From contig NZ_SPVG01000146.1 of NCBI RefSeq assembly GCF_004614165.1, forward strand, positions 62,001-126,000: a stretch of 64,000 bases of DNA, written 5' to 3'. The position numbers were made by a program, and so were the translations under genes. This document shows positions 53,832 to 63,914 of this stretch, in pieces; within the stretch, counting starts at the first letter, position 1, and each line of letters begins with the position of its first letter. The DNA is from Duganella callida (GTDB lineage: Bacteria > Pseudomonadota > Gammaproteobacteria > Burkholderiales > Burkholderiaceae_D). Below the pieces are notes generated by a model, which had not been told where the DNA came from, did no database searches, and worked only from the letters and a program-made list of their open reading frames with translations.

Positions 53832-54896
53832 ATGTCCCTCGTATCCATGCGTCAACTGCTGGACCATGCCGCTGAAAACGGCTATGGCATCCCCGCTTTC
53901 AACGTCAACAATCTGGAACAAGTGCAGGCCATCATGGCCGCCGCCGATGCGCTGAACGCACCGGTGATCATGCAGGCTTCGGCCGGCGCCCGCAAATACG
54001 CCGGCGAAGCCTTCCTGCGTCACCTGATCGACGCCGCCATCGAAGCCTATCCGCACATCCCGGTGGTCATGCACCAGGACCACGGCCAGTCGCCGGCGGT
54101 GTGCATGGCCGCGATCCGCTCGGGCTTCAGCTCGGTGATGATGGACGGTTCGCTGGAAGCCGACGGCAAATCGGTCGCTTCCTACGAATACAACGTTGAA
54201 GTGTCGCGCGAAGTGGTCAAGTTCTCGCACGCCATCGGCGTCACGGTGGAAGCCGAACTGGGCGTGCTCGGTTCGCTGGAAACCATGAAGGGCGACAAGG
54301 AAGACGGCCACGGCGCCGACGGCACCATGACCCGCGAACAGCTGCTGACCGACGTGGCCCAGGCCGCCGACTTCGTGCAAAAGACCCAGTGCGACGCGCT
54401 GGCGATCGCCATCGGCACCTCGCACGGCGCCTACAAGTTCACCCGCAAGCCGACCGGCGACATCCTGGCCATCGACCGCATCAAGGAAATCCACGCGCGC
54501 ATCCCCAACACCCACCTGGTGATGCACGGCTCGTCGTCGGTGCCGCAGGAACTGCTGGCCATCATCCGCGAATTCGGCGGCGACATGAAGGAAACCTACG
54601 GCGTGCCGGTGGAGGAGATCCAGGAAGGCATCCGTCACGGCGTGCGCAAGATTAACATCGATACCGATATCCGCCTGGCGATGACCGCCGCCGTGCGCAA
54701 GTTCATGTTCCAGAACCCATCCAAGTTCGACCCGCGCGACTTCCTCAAGCCAGCCCGCGCCGCCGCGGAAGAGGTGGTGCGCGCCCGCTTCCAGGCGTTC
54801 GGCTGTGAAGGCCAGGCTTCGAAAATCAAGCCAATTCCACTGGAAAAGATGGCGGAACGCTACAAGGCCGGCGAACTGGCCCAGATTGTGAAGTAA
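53832..54896 (+). CDS. fba: Class II fructose-bisphosphate aldolase
   Basis: Zinc-dependent aldolase of 354 residues (Calvin/glycolysis-type subgroup). Zinc ligands: His in MHQDHGQSP, Glu in EAELGVLGS, His in GTSHGAYKF and MHGSSSVP. The long C-terminal segment with [12 protein letters not shown] is typical. A ribosome site (TGGAG) precedes the ATG. Two hairpins follow the stop. Confidence 0.96.
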   Translation: MSLVSMRQLLDHAAENGYGIPAFNVNNLEQVQAIMAAADALNAPVIMQASAGARKYAGEAFLRHLIDAAIEAYPHIPVVMHQDHGQSPAVCMAAIRSGFSSVMMDGSLEADGKSVASYEYNVEVSREVVKFSHAIGVTVEAELGVLGSLETMKGDKEDGHGADGTMTREQLLTDVAQAADFVQKTQCDALAIAIGTSHGAYKFTRKPTGDILAIDRIKEIHARIPNTHLVMHGSSSVPQELLAIIREFGGDMKETYGVPVEEIQEGIRHGVRKINIDTDIRLAMTAAVRKFMFQNPSKFDPRDFLKPARAAAEEVVRARFQAFGCEGQASKIKPIPLEKMAERYKAGELAQIVK

Positions 54897-54911
54897 AATT
54901 CTGTCTTGGAA

Positions 54912-54937
54912 CGGCTTGGTCCTTTCGGATCAAGCCG
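54912..54937 (+). terminator. Hairpin immediately after fba
   Basis: CGGCTTGGTCC-TTTC-GGATCAAGCCG: 11 paired positions including one G-T pair, TTTC loop. There is no T-run directly after it. It may protect the fba mRNA 3' end or pause polymerase before the second hairpin. Confidence 0.5.
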
Positions 54938-54946
54938 ACTCTTTCG

Positions 54947-54980
54947 ACCGGCGATCGAGGTTTCCTCTCCGCCGGTTTTT
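54947..54980 (+). terminator. Intrinsic terminator between fba and purC
   Basis: Outer arms ACCGGCG / CGCCGGT with an inner GAGG-TTT-CCTC stem and a small internal loop, followed by TTTT and a second T-run. A good intrinsic terminator for the glycolytic genes. Confidence 0.7.
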
Positions 54981-55003
54981 GCTTTTTCATTACATTCCCT
55001 GCT

Positions 55004-55900
55004 ATGAACAGCCTCTACCAGTCTTCCATCAAGTCCCTGCCACTCCTCGGCCACGGCAAAGTCCGCGACAACTACGCAGTTGGCGACGACAAAATCCTGA
55101 TCGTCACCACCGACCGCCTGTCGGCCTTCGATGTTGTCATGAATGAACCGATTCCCGGCAAGGGCATGGTGCTGAACCAGATGACCGACTTCTGGTTCGA
55201 GAAGCTGGGCCACATCGTGCCCAACCACCTGACCGGCGTGGCGCCGGAATCGGTGGTGGCGCCGGACGAGGTGGAGCAGGTCAAGGGCCGCGCGGTGGTC
55301 GCCAAGCGCCTGAAGCCGATTCTGGTGGAAGCGGTGGTGCGCGGCTACATCATCGGTTCGGGCTGGAAGGATTACCAGGCCACCGGGGCGGTCTGCGGCA
55401 TCCAGCTGCCGGCCGGCCTGAAGCAGGCCGAGAAGCTGCCGCAGCCGATCTTCACGCCGGCCGCCAAGGCCGACATCGGCGAGCATGACGAGAACATCAG
55501 CTTCGCGGAGATGGAACAGCGCATCGGCGCCGAACTGGCCGCCAAAATGCGCGATGTCGCCATCAAACTGTACACCGAAGCGTCGGAATACGCGGCCTCG
55601 CGCGGCATCATCATTGCCGACACCAAGTTCGAATTCGGCCTGGACGACAACGGCGTGATGCACCTGATGGATGAAGTGCTGACCGCCGACTCGTCGCGCT
55701 TCTGGCCGGCCGATTCGTATGCCACCGGCATCTCGCCGCCATCGTTCGACAAGCAGTTCGTGCGCGATTACCTGGAAACCCTGACCGACTGGGGCAAGAC
55801 CGCCCCGGCGCCGGCGCTGCCGGCCGACGTGATCGAAAAAACCCAGGCCAAGTATTTCGAAGCCATCGAACGCCTGACCGGCGCAAAGCTGAAGGCCTGA
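55004..55900 (+). CDS. purC: Phosphoribosylaminoimidazole-succinocarboxamide synthase
   Basis: SAICAR synthetase (adds aspartate to CAIR using ATP). At 298 residues it is the longer, fungal/betaproteobacterial type. Motifs: [45 protein letters not shown] and [17 protein letters not shown]. First gene of a purC-purE-purK-tsaC-like unit; purE begins three bases after it ends. Confidence 0.96.
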   Translation: MNSLYQSSIKSLPLLGHGKVRDNYAVGDDKILIVTTDRLSAFDVVMNEPIPGKGMVLNQMTDFWFEKLGHIVPNHLTGVAPESVVAPDEVEQVKGRAVVAKRLKPILVEAVVRGYIIGSGWKDYQATGAVCGIQLPAGLKQAEKLPQPIFTPAAKADIGEHDENISFAEMEQRIGAELAAKMRDVAIKLYTEASEYAASRGIIIADTKFEFGLDDNGVMHLMDEVLTADSSRFWPADSYATGISPPSFDKQFVRDYLETLTDWGKTAPAPALPADVIEKTQAKYFEAIERLTGAKLKA

Positions 55901-55903
55901 GCG

Positions 55904-56404
55904 ATGAGCGATCAACACAAGCCACTGGTCGGCGTCATCATGGGCTCGTCCTCGGACTGGGACGTGATGCAGAACGCGGTCAACATCCTCAAGCAGTTCG
56001 GCGTGCCGTTCGAGGCGCAGGTGATTTCGGCGCACCGCATGCCCGATGAGATGTACGCCTACGCCAGGAGCGCCCGCGCGCGCGGCCTGCGCGCCATCAT
56101 CGCCGGCGCGGGCGGCGCGGCCCACCTGCCGGGCATGGTCGCGGCCATGACCATCGTGCCGGTGCTGGGCGTGCCGGTGCCGTCCAAATATCTGCGCGGC
56201 GAAGATTCCATGCTGTCCATCCTGCAGATGCCCAAGGGCGTGCCGGTTTCGACCTTCGCCATCGGTGAAGCGGGCGCGGCCAACGCGGCGCTGACCGCGG
56301 TGGCCATGATCGCGTCCACCGACCAGGCGCTGGCAGAAAAACTGGAAGCCTTCCGCGTGTCGCAAACCGAGGCCGCCAAGGCCATGAAACTGCCGCTTGA
56401 ATGA
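55904..56404 (+). CDS. purE: N5-carboxyaminoimidazole ribonucleotide mutase
   Basis: 166 residues, class I PurE. The family signature [13 protein letters not shown], the catalytic His region SAHRMPDEM and [12 protein letters not shown] are present. It works with PurK to convert AIR to CAIR. The stop overlaps the purK start as ATGA. Confidence 0.96.
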   Translation: MSDQHKPLVGVIMGSSSDWDVMQNAVNILKQFGVPFEAQVISAHRMPDEMYAYARSARARGLRAIIAGAGGAAHLPGMVAAMTIVPVLGVPVPSKYLRGEDSMLSILQMPKGVPVSTFAIGEAGAANAALTAVAMIASTDQALAEKLEAFRVSQTEAAKAMKLPLE

Positions 56405-57615
56405 CGATGAGTGATACGAAGCTGAAACCCATCCTGCCGCAAGCGCATCCGCCAGCCTGGCTGGGCGTGATGGGCGGCGGCCAGCTGGGCCGCATGTTTG
56501 CCCAGGCCGCGCAGGCCATGGGTTACCAGGTCGCCGTGCTGGAACCAGCCGACGCCTGCCCGGCCGGGCAGGTCGCGCAGCGTCTGGTCAATGCCGGCTA
56601 CGGCGATGCCGCCGGCTTGGACGCGCTGGCTGCACAGTGCGCCGCCGTCACCACCGAGTTCGAGAACGTTCCGGCCGACAGCCTGTCGCGCCTGGCGCAA
56701 TCGGTGTTCGTGGCGCCGAACGCGCATGGCGTGTCGGTGGCGCAGGACCGGATTGCCGAGAAGCGTTTCTTTGTCGATTGTGCGCCGAAGTCGGGCGTGA
56801 TGCCGGCGCCGCACAAGGTGATCGCCACCCAGGCCGATATCGACGCCATCGATGACGATCTGTTGCCCGGCATTTTGAAAACCGTGCGCATGGGCTACGA
56901 CGGCAAAGGCCAGGTCCGCGTCAAGTCGCGCGACGAGGTACGCGCCGCATTCGAATCCATGGGCCAGGTCACTTGCCTGCTGGAGAAGATGCTGCCGCTG
57001 GCCTACGAAGTGTCGGTGCTGACGGCGCGCGGTCACGACGGCGAATCGGTGGTCTATCCGATCGCGGAAAATGTCCACCGCGACGGCATCCTGTTCACCA
57101 CCACCGTGCCCGGTCCGAACGTGTCGGCCGACAGTGCGCTGCAGGCGCAGCAGGCGGCGCAGGCCATCGTGGCCGAGCTCGGCTATGTCGGCGTGCTGTG
57201 CATCGAATTCTTCGTGCTGACCGACGGTGCGCTGGTGGTCAACGAGATGGCGCCGCGGCCGCACAACAGCGGCCACTACACCATCGACGCCTGCGTCACC
57301 AGCCAGTTCGCGCAACAGGTGCGCGCCATGGCGCGGCTGCCGCTGGGCGACGTGCGCCAGCATTCGCCGGCGGTGATGCTGAACCTCCTCGGCGACGTCT
57401 GGTTCGAAGGCGACAGCGACACGCCGCGCGAGCCGGTCTGGAACGAGATCCTGGCCCTGCCGGGCGCCAACCTGCACCTGTACGGCAAGGACGATCCGCG
57501 CCGCGCGCGCAAGATGGGGCACCTGACCTTCATCGCGCCGACGCTGCAACAGGCGCAGGAGCAGCTGAAGGCCGCCTGCGCCATCCTGGCGATCGACTAC
57601 GAGGCGGCGCCGTGA
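56401..57615 (+). CDS. purK: N5-carboxyaminoimidazole ribonucleotide synthase
   Basis: ATP-grasp enzyme of 404 residues; carboxylates AIR with bicarbonate. Motifs: [52 protein letters not shown] and [18 protein letters not shown]. The ATG at 56401 overlaps purE. The stop overlaps the GTG of the next gene, so the whole unit appears translationally coupled. Confidence 0.96.
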   Translation: MTMSDTKLKPILPQAHPPAWLGVMGGGQLGRMFAQAAQAMGYQVAVLEPADACPAGQVAQRLVNAGYGDAAGLDALAAQCAAVTTEFENVPADSLSRLAQSVFVAPNAHGVSVAQDRIAEKRFFVDCAPKSGVMPAPHKVIATQADIDAIDDDLLPGILKTVRMGYDGKGQVRVKSRDEVRAAFESMGQVTCLLEKMLPLAYEVSVLTARGHDGESVVYPIAENVHRDGILFTTTVPGPNVSADSALQAQQAAQAIVAELGYVGVLCIEFFVLTDGALVVNEMAPRPHNSGHYTIDACVTSQFAQQVRAMARLPLGDVRQHSPAVMLNLLGDVWFEGDSDTPREPVWNEILALPGANLHLYGKDDPRRARKMGHLTFIAPTLQQAQEQLKAACAILAIDYEAAP

Positions 57616-58685
57616 AGCACGTCGCCGTCCCTGTCGCCGACCAGGCGGCCATCGCGGAAGCGGCGGCCGTGCTGGAGGAGGGCGGCCTGGTCGCCTTCCC
57701 GACCGAGACCGTCTACGGCCTGGGCGCCGACGCGGAAAATCCGGACGCCGTGGCGCGCATTTACGAAGCCAAGGGCCGGCCGCACGATCACCCGGTGATC
57801 GTGCACGTCGCGCCCGGCGCCGACCTCGATTACTGGACCACCGACGTGCCCCGGCAGGCGCGCCAATTGGTGCAGGCCTTCTGGCCCGGTCCGCTGACCC
57901 TGATCCTCAAGCGCCATCCGCAGATACCCGATGCGGTCTCGGCCGGGCAGGACACGGTGGGCATCCGCTGCCCGTCGCATCCGGTCGCCGTCGCCCTGCT
58001 GCAAGCCTTCAAGGGCGGCAAGGGCGGGGTGGCGGCACCGTCGGCCAACAAGTTCGGCAACGTCAGCCCGACCACGGCCCGCCACGTGCGCGACGAGTTC
58101 GGTCTCGATGCCCACGATGATGGCGACCTCAACGGCGAAGACGCCTGCTCGGCCGCGCCGCTGAGCGTGGTGCTGGAGGGCGGCTCGAGCGAGGTCGGCA
58201 TCGAATCGACCATCGTCGACATGTCGCGCCTGGCCACCCACGGCCCGGTGCTGCTGCGTCCGGGCCACATCAGCGCGCAGCAGATCGCCGACGTGATCGG
58301 CATGACCCCGGCCGCGCCCGACCAGGCCGCGCCGCGCGCCTCCGGCACGCTGGAATCGCATTACGCGCCACGCACCCCGGTGACCATGCTGGACGCCGCC
58401 GCGCTGCGCACCACGCTGGGCGACCTGCACCTGAAAGGCGTGAAAGTCGCGCTGATCACGCATACCCTGCCGCCGCTGGTGTCGGCCCAGCGCCGCCTGC
58501 CGGACGCGCCGGCCGGCTATGCCTACGGCCTGTATGCCGCGCTGCGCGACATGGACCAGACCGGTTCCGACCTGATCCTGGTGGAAACCCCGCCGCCGGA
58601 TGATGCCTGGCTGGGTGTCAACGACCGTCTGCGCCGCTCCGTGTTCGGTTCGGCCGGCGTGATCGACGCCATGCTGCAAAAATAA
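57612..58685 (+). CDS. L-threonylcarbamoyladenylate synthase, Sua5 type
   Basis: 357 residues: an N-terminal YrdC domain ([51 protein letters not shown]), followed by a C-terminal Sua5 domain from about 235 ([14 protein letters not shown]). It makes threonylcarbamoyl-AMP for the t6A37 modification of tRNAs reading ANN codons. The start is GTG at 57612, overlapping the purK stop as GTGA. An upstream frame inside purK is antisense-free but lacks homology to the family. Confidence 0.93.
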   Translation: MKHVAVPVADQAAIAEAAAVLEEGGLVAFPTETVYGLGADAENPDAVARIYEAKGRPHDHPVIVHVAPGADLDYWTTDVPRQARQLVQAFWPGPLTLILKRHPQIPDAVSAGQDTVGIRCPSHPVAVALLQAFKGGKGGVAAPSANKFGNVSPTTARHVRDEFGLDAHDDGDLNGEDACSAAPLSVVLEGGSSEVGIESTIVDMSRLATHGPVLLRPGHISAQQIADVIGMTPAAPDQAAPRASGTLESHYAPRTPVTMLDAAALRTTLGDLHLKGVKVALITHTLPPLVSAQRRLPDAPAGYAYGLYAALRDMDQTGSDLILVETPPPDDAWLGVNDRLRRSVFGSAGVIDAMLQK

Positions 58686-58788
58686 GCGCCGATTCTTGCT
58701 TCGCGCGGGGTCGTCCACGCCGGGACAGCCTGCTAAGATGGCCGCGTTGCCGGCCGAATCTCTCGCCCGGCCGTCTGGCAAGGATGAG

Positions 58789-60339
58789 ATGATGCGTGAG
58801 GTACGCTGGGCTTGGATGGTTCCTTTGGCTGCACTGCTGGCTTCCTGCGGCGGTGGCGGCGGCAGCGCCGGCAATACCGCCGGCAGTGTGGTGGTGACGC
58901 CGCCGACGGCGCCGGTGACTTCACTGCGCGGCCAGGTGATCGGCAGCGCCACACTGGTGCCGACCACCATCGCCGGTGTTGCCGCCACCACCATCTCGCC
59001 GGCCGCGCTGAAAACCGCGCTCGACACCTCCAGCACGCTGGGCAGCACCGTTACCGGCACGCCGACCTGCGCCGTCACGGTCTACACGGTCAAGTATCAC
59101 ACCATCGATGGCGCTGGCAACGATACGCCGGCCAACGCCGCCATCTATGCGCCGTCGGGCAGCTATGCGGGCTGCCAGGGCGGCCGCCCGGTGCTGCTGT
59201 ACGCGCACGGCACCTCGGTGCTGAAGAGTACCGACATGGCCGACCTCAACGCCACCGAGCCGCTGCTGATCGCCGGCATGTTCGCGGCCCAGGGCTACAT
59301 CGTGGTGGCGCCCAATTACGTCGGCTATGCCGGCTCCACTGCCGGCTATCACCCGTATCTGGATGCGGCGCAGCAGTCGGCCGACATGATCGACGCGCTG
59401 CGCGCCGCGCGCAGCGTGTTCGCCAGCATCAACGTGGGCACCTCCAGCCGCCTGCTGGTGACCGGCTACTCGCAGGGCGGCTACGTGGCGCTGGCCACCC
59501 AGCGCGCCATGCAGACCACGCTGGCCAGCGAGTTCAACCTGACCGCGGCGGCGCCGATGTCCGGTCCGTATGCGCTGCTGCAATTCGGCGACACCATCTT
59601 CAACGGCGCGCCGACCACCGGCTCGGCCGGCTTCATCCCGCTGATCATCAATGCCGCACAGCGCGCCGGCGCCGGCATCTACACCAGCACCAGCGACGTC
59701 TACGAGGCCAGGTACGCCAGCGGCATCGACACGCTGCTGCCCGGCACGCAGGGGCTGGGCGATCTGGTAACGGCCGGCAAATTGCCGAACGACGTGCTGT
59801 TTGCCTCGGATTCGCTGCCGCAGGCGGCGGGCTACGGCAGCTTTTTCGGCCCCGACCACCTGATCAAGACCAGCTACCGCGACGCCTATCTGGCCGACCT
59901 CAAGGCCAATCCCTGCAACGGCAGCAGCGGCGCGCCGCTCAACTGCAGCCCGGCCCAGCCGCTGCGCAAGTGGCTGCTGAAGAACGATCTGCGCACCTAT
60001 GTCCCCAATGTGCCGACCTTCTTGTGCGGCGGTGACGCCGATCCGCTGGTGCCGTTTGTGAACACGGTGTCCACCGCCGCCTATTTCCGCTCACAAAACA
60101 CCGCCGGCCTGCAGCTGACCGTGCTGAACGTTGACGACAACTCGCTGCTGGCGCCGTATGCCACCACGCGCGCCGAATTCGCCGCCGCCAAGGAAGCGCT
60201 GCGGCAATACACCCTGCGGCAGACCGGCAGCGCCGCCGCCGCCGACGCGGCCGTGAAGGATGCCTACCACGCCGGCCTGGTGGCGCCGTTCTGCCTGCGC
60301 GAAGCGCGCAATTACCTCGATTCTGCACCAACGCGGTGA
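58789..60339 (+). CDS. Lipoprotein alpha/beta hydrolase, secretory lipase-like
   Basis: 516 residues. A lipoprotein signal peptide ends LASC with Cys20 as lipidation site, then a Gly-rich linker (GGGGSAG). The alpha/beta hydrolase domain has Ser228 in VTGYSQGGYVALA and a GNDTPANAAIYAPSG region near its start. FLCGGDADPLVPF supplies the Asp, and VAPFCLRE ends the domain. It probably acts on acyl esters at the cell surface. The ATG at 58789 (followed by ATG) has AAGGATGAG just before it. Confidence 0.85.
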   Translation: MMREVRWAWMVPLAALLASCGGGGGSAGNTAGSVVVTPPTAPVTSLRGQVIGSATLVPTTIAGVAATTISPAALKTALDTSSTLGSTVTGTPTCAVTVYTVKYHTIDGAGNDTPANAAIYAPSGSYAGCQGGRPVLLYAHGTSVLKSTDMADLNATEPLLIAGMFAAQGYIVVAPNYVGYAGSTAGYHPYLDAAQQSADMIDALRAARSVFASINVGTSSRLLVTGYSQGGYVALATQRAMQTTLASEFNLTAAAPMSGPYALLQFGDTIFNGAPTTGSAGFIPLIINAAQRAGAGIYTSTSDVYEARYASGIDTLLPGTQGLGDLVTAGKLPNDVLFASDSLPQAAGYGSFFGPDHLIKTSYRDAYLADLKANPCNGSSGAPLNCSPAQPLRKWLLKNDLRTYVPNVPTFLCGGDADPLVPFVNTVSTAAYFRSQNTAGLQLTVLNVDDNSLLAPYATTRAEFAAAKEALRQYTLRQTGSAAAADAAVKDAYHAGLVAPFCLREARNYLDSAPTR

Positions 60340-60389
60340 GTTTCCTTTGATGCAAATCAATAGTCACCGAGCAAGCGTTCTTTTTTTTA

Positions 60390-60416
60390 AACACCCCTGT
60401 CGATTTTAGGGGTGTT
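60390..60416. other. Stem-loop upstream of the GDSL lipoprotein gene
   Basis: AACACCCCT-N9-AGGGGTGTT, with eight T residues before rather than after it on this strand. It is therefore not a canonical terminator for the lipase gene; on the minus strand an A-run follows. Function unknown. Confidence 0.4.
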
Positions 60417-60512
60417 CCTCTATACAAGCGTACCCAACGCTGGCATATTAGTTGTATTGCGAATAGCACGGCCGTTCGCATAACATGACAAAAAGATATT
60501 TGAGGAGACAAC

Positions 60513-61892
60513 ATGCGTCACACCAAACTTGCCCTGGCTGCAATGGCTCTGGCCGTCCTTGCGGGCTGCGGCGGCGGCAGCGATCCGGCCCCGGGCGATC
60601 AAACCACCAAAGTCAAATATGCGTCGCAGGTATCGTTCGGCGATTCCCTGTCCGACGTCGGCACCTATGCGGTCGGCACGGTGGCTGCGCTGAAGGGCGG
60701 CAAGTTCACCATCAACGGCGACAACACCGCCATCAGCTCGACCCTGACCGGCAAGAACTGGACCGAACTGGTCGCCGCCCAGATCGGCGTGGCGGCCCCC
60801 TGCGCGGCCGTCACCGGCCTCGATGGCGATGCCAGCAAAGGCTTCTCGGTTCCGGCCACCGCCCACGCCGGCTGCTACGGCTATGCCCAGGGCGGCGCCC
60901 GCGTAACCAATCCGGTCGGCCCGAACAACAAACTGACCGGCAGCGCGCTGGGCGCGCTGACCTATCCGGTCGCCACCCAGATCGCCAACCACCTGAAAGC
61001 GGTCGGCGGCAAATTCAAGGGCGATGAACTGGTGCTGGTCATGGCCGGCGGCAACGACGCGCTGTTCCAGCTGGGCGCGCTGAGCACGGCCGCCACCGCG
61101 GCCGGCACCGCGGCCGGCAACACCGCCTATGTCACCAGCCTGGTCGGCCAACTGGCCGCCGGCGCCACCGATCCGAAGACCGCGGCGCAAGCGATCGGCC
61201 TGGCGGCGCAAACCGCCGCCGCGCAGCCTGGTGCGACCCAGACCACCATCACCCAGGCCGCCATTGGCGCCGCCGCGGTCCAGCCAGGTAACTCGTCGGT
61301 CGCCTCGCCGGCGGTGTACGGCCCGATGGTGACCAAGGCCACCGCCGACGCCACCGCCGCCGGCCAGAAGGCCGGCACCGACTACGCCACCGCCCACGGT
61401 CCGGAACTGGTCGCTGCCATGGGCCAGGCCGGCACCGAACTGGTGGCGCTGGTAAAGAATCAGCTGATCGCCAACGGTGCCAATTATGTGGTGGTCAACA
61501 ACCTGCCTGACGTCGCCACCACGCCGGCCGGCCGCGCCAAGGATGCCGCCACCCAGGCGCTGATCAACGCCATGGTGTCCGCCTTCAACACCGCGCTCAG
61601 CAGCGGCCTCGGCAGCGAAGCCAAGGTGCTGCTGGTCGACGTGTTTGCCGTCAGCCACGACCAGGCCACCAATCCCGGCCCGTACGGTCTGACCAACGTC
61701 TCGGAAACCGCCTGCGACCTGTCGACTGCCAAGAATCCGCTGGGCAGCTCGCTGACCTGCAACGGCGGCAACCTGAAGTCGGGCGACGTGAGCCACTACT
61801 CCTTCGCTGACGATGTGCATCCAACCCCGTTCAACAATCTGCTGCTGGCGCGTTACGTGGCCGAGAAGATGGTGGTCAAGGGCTGGCTGTAA
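60513..61892 (+). CDS. SGNH/GDSL hydrolase lipoprotein
   Basis: 459 residues. The signal peptide ends LAGC (Cys19 lipidated), then GGGSDPAPG. The GDSL motif is VSFGDSLSDVGTY with Ser45; the Asn block is VMAGGNDALF; DDVHPTPFNN gives Asp/His near the end. Between the Asn block and the last block, about residues 190-300 form an Ala/Thr-rich low-complexity region (TAATAAGTAAGNTAYV, AAQTAAAQPGATQ). Likely a surface esterase. AGGAGACAAC precedes the ATG, and ompW follows 21 bases after the stop, so the two may share a transcript. Confidence 0.87.
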   Translation: MRHTKLALAAMALAVLAGCGGGSDPAPGDQTTKVKYASQVSFGDSLSDVGTYAVGTVAALKGGKFTINGDNTAISSTLTGKNWTELVAAQIGVAAPCAAVTGLDGDASKGFSVPATAHAGCYGYAQGGARVTNPVGPNNKLTGSALGALTYPVATQIANHLKAVGGKFKGDELVLVMAGGNDALFQLGALSTAATAAGTAAGNTAYVTSLVGQLAAGATDPKTAAQAIGLAAQTAAAQPGATQTTITQAAIGAAAVQPGNSSVASPAVYGPMVTKATADATAAGQKAGTDYATAHGPELVAAMGQAGTELVALVKNQLIANGANYVVVNNLPDVATTPAGRAKDAATQALINAMVSAFNTALSSGLGSEAKVLLVDVFAVSHDQATNPGPYGLTNVSETACDLSTAKNPLGSSLTCNGGNLKSGDVSHYSFADDVHPTPFNNLLLARYVAEKMVVKGWL

Positions 61893-61913
61893 TCACAAAG
61901 ATCAGGAGACGAT

Positions 61914-62594
61914 ATGAAGAACACGGTAAAACTGCTGGCGCTGGCCGCCGCGATGACGGTAGCCTCGGCCGCTTCGGCGCAACAGGAACAGGGCACCTGG
62001 CTGGGCACCCTGGGCGTGAACAAGATCACGCCGAAAGTCGAGTCGGGCGATGTCTCGGCGCCGGCGCTGCCCGGCACCAAGACCGACGTGGAGTCGGACA
62101 CCAAGCCGCGCTTCACGATAGGCTACATGCTGCGCGATAACATCTCGGTGGAGCTGGATCTGGGTCTGCCATACAAGCACGACCTGCTGGGCGCCGGCGC
62201 GATCCAGGGCACCGGCAAGCTGGCGACGGCGGAAGTGCTGCCGCCGACCGCCTTTATCCAGTACCGCTTCCTGCCGGCCAACGCGACCTTCCGTCCGTAC
62301 GTCGGCCTGGGCGTGACCTACGCGATGTTCCAGAAGGAGCGCGGCTCGGGCCAGCTGACGGCGGTGCTGAACACCGGCGGTCCCGGCTCGACCTTCAAGC
62401 TGGACGACAAGTGGGCCGCCAGCTTCCAGATCGGCGCGACCTACAAGATCAATGAAAAGTGGTTTCTGGACGCCTCGGTCATCAAGACCAAGCTGAAGAC
62501 CACGGCCCATTACTCGACCGGCCAGGTGCAGGATGTGCGGCTGGACCCGCTGGCGGTCAACTTCAGCGTCGGCTACGCCTTCAAGGGCTTCTAG
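61914..62594 (+). CDS. ompW: OmpW family outer-membrane protein
   Basis: 226 residues: a signal peptide (MKNTVKLLALAAAMTVASAASA), then an eight-stranded barrel. Family features are FTIGYMLRDNISVELDLGLPYKHD, PYVGLGVTYAMF and a C-terminal aromatic residue, FKGF. OmpW proteins let hydrophobic compounds pass the outer membrane. AGGAGACGAT precedes the ATG. A strong terminator follows. Confidence 0.9.
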   Translation: MKNTVKLLALAAAMTVASAASAQQEQGTWLGTLGVNKITPKVESGDVSAPALPGTKTDVESDTKPRFTIGYMLRDNISVELDLGLPYKHDLLGAGAIQGTGKLATAEVLPPTAFIQYRFLPANATFRPYVGLGVTYAMFQKERGSGQLTAVLNTGGPGSTFKLDDKWAASFQIGATYKINEKWFLDASVIKTKLKTTAHYSTGQVQDVRLDPLAVNFSVGYAFKGF

Positions 62595-62598
62595 AAGT

Positions 62599-62630
62599 AA
62601 AAACCGCTGCCTCGGCAGCGGTTTTTTTTT
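62599..62630 (+). terminator. Bidirectional intrinsic terminator after ompW
   Basis: CCGCTGCC-TC-GGCAGCGG (62604-62621) with a flanking A-run before and nine T residues after. It serves ompW and, on the other strand, gcdH, which ends at 62637. Confidence 0.92.
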
Positions 62631-62636
62631 GCAGGC

Positions 62637-63821
62637 TTACTGGAACGCCTGGATGCCGGTCTGGGCCCGGCCCAGGATCAGCGCGTGAATGTCGTGCGTG
62701 CCTTCATAGGTGTTCACCACTTCCAGGTTCACCATGTGGCGGATGATGCCGAATTCATCCGAGATGCCGTTCCCGCCCAGCATGTCGCGCGCGGTGCGGG
62801 CGATGTCGAGCGATTTGCCGCAGGAATTGCGCTTCATCATCGAGGTGATTTCCACCGCCGCCGTGCCCTCATCCTTCATGCGGCCCAGGCGCAGACAGCC
62901 CTGCAGGCCCATGGTGATTTCGGTCTGCATGTCGGCCAGCTTCTTCTGGATCAGCTGGTTGGCGGCCAGCGGACGGCCGAACTGCGAACGGTCGATCACA
63001 TACTGGCGCGCCGTATGCCAGCACGATTCCGCCGCGCCCAGCGCGCCCCAGGCGATGCCGTAGCGCGCCGAGTTCAGGCAGGTGAACGGCCCCTTCAGGC
63101 CGCGCACATCCGGGAAGGCGTTCTCTTCCGGGCAGAACACGTTATCCATGACGATCTCGCCGGTGATCGAGGCGCGCAGGCCGAACTTGCCGTGGATCGC
63201 CGGCGCGCTCAGGCCGGCCATGCCCTTTTCCAGCACGAAGCCGCGGATCGCGCCCTCGTCATCCTTGGCCCACACCACGAACACATCGGCCACCGGCGAA
63301 TTGGTGATCCACATCTTGGCCCCGGTCAGCGCATAGCCGCCCGGCACCTTGCGCGCGCGCGTGACCATCGAGGCCGGATCGGAGCCGTGATTCGGCTCGG
63401 TCAGGCCGAAGCAGCCTATCCATTCGCCAGTGGCCAGCTTGGGCAGATATTTCTGTTTCTGCGCCTCGGTGCCGAACTCGTAGATCGGCACCATCACCAG
63501 CGACGACTGCACGCTCATCATCGAGCGATAGCCGGAATCGACGCGCTCGACTTCGCGCGCGATCAGGCCGTAGGCGACGTAGTTCAGGCCGGGGCCGCCG
63601 TACTGTTCCGGGATGGTCGGCCCCAGCAGGCCGAGCTCGCCCATTTCGCGGAAGATGGTGCTGTCCATCTTTTCGTGGCGGAAGGCTTCGAGGATGCGCG
63701 GCTGCAGCTTGTCCTGGCAATAGGCGGCGGCGGCGTCGCGCACCATGCGCTCGTCGTCGGTCAGTTGCTGGTCCAGCAGCAGGGGATCATCCCAGTGGAA
63801 TTGGGCGCGGGCTTGGCTCAT
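62637..63821 (-). CDS. gcdH: Glutaryl-CoA dehydrogenase
   Basis: Flavoprotein of 394 residues that oxidises and decarboxylates glutaryl-CoA to crotonyl-CoA, in lysine, tryptophan or dicarboxylate breakdown. Acyl-CoA dehydrogenase domains run in the normal order: N-helical ([18 protein letters not shown]), middle ([28 protein letters not shown]) and C-helical. The catalytic Glu lies in [19 protein letters not shown], and Arg in [13 protein letters not shown] is typical of GCDH. The starting codon ATG 63821 follows a plausible GAGAG. Confidence 0.93.
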   Translation of the reverse strand: MSQARAQFHWDDPLLLDQQLTDDERMVRDAAAAYCQDKLQPRILEAFRHEKMDSTIFREMGELGLLGPTIPEQYGGPGLNYVAYGLIAREVERVDSGYRSMMSVQSSLVMVPIYEFGTEAQKQKYLPKLATGEWIGCFGLTEPNHGSDPASMVTRARKVPGGYALTGAKMWITNSPVADVFVVWAKDDEGAIRGFVLEKGMAGLSAPAIHGKFGLRASITGEIVMDNVFCPEENAFPDVRGLKGPFTCLNSARYGIAWGALGAAESCWHTARQYVIDRSQFGRPLAANQLIQKKLADMQTEITMGLQGCLRLGRMKDEGTAAVEITSMMKRNSCGKSLDIARTARDMLGGNGISDEFGIIRHMVNLEVVNTYEGTHDIHALILGRAQTGIQAFQ

Positions 63822-63914
63822 GGATAGTCTCTCGTTATGGTGGTGAATGCTGCCAGCATTCTATGCCTGAGCCCCGGTGCGCGCTTTTCAAATGGCGACA
63901 CCAATTTCCGTTTT

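Noticed and set aside
60381-60416. T-run plus hairpin read as a terminator for the lipase gene
   Set aside because: The T-run precedes the stem on the plus strand and becomes an A-run after it on the minus strand, so neither direction gives a canonical terminator.
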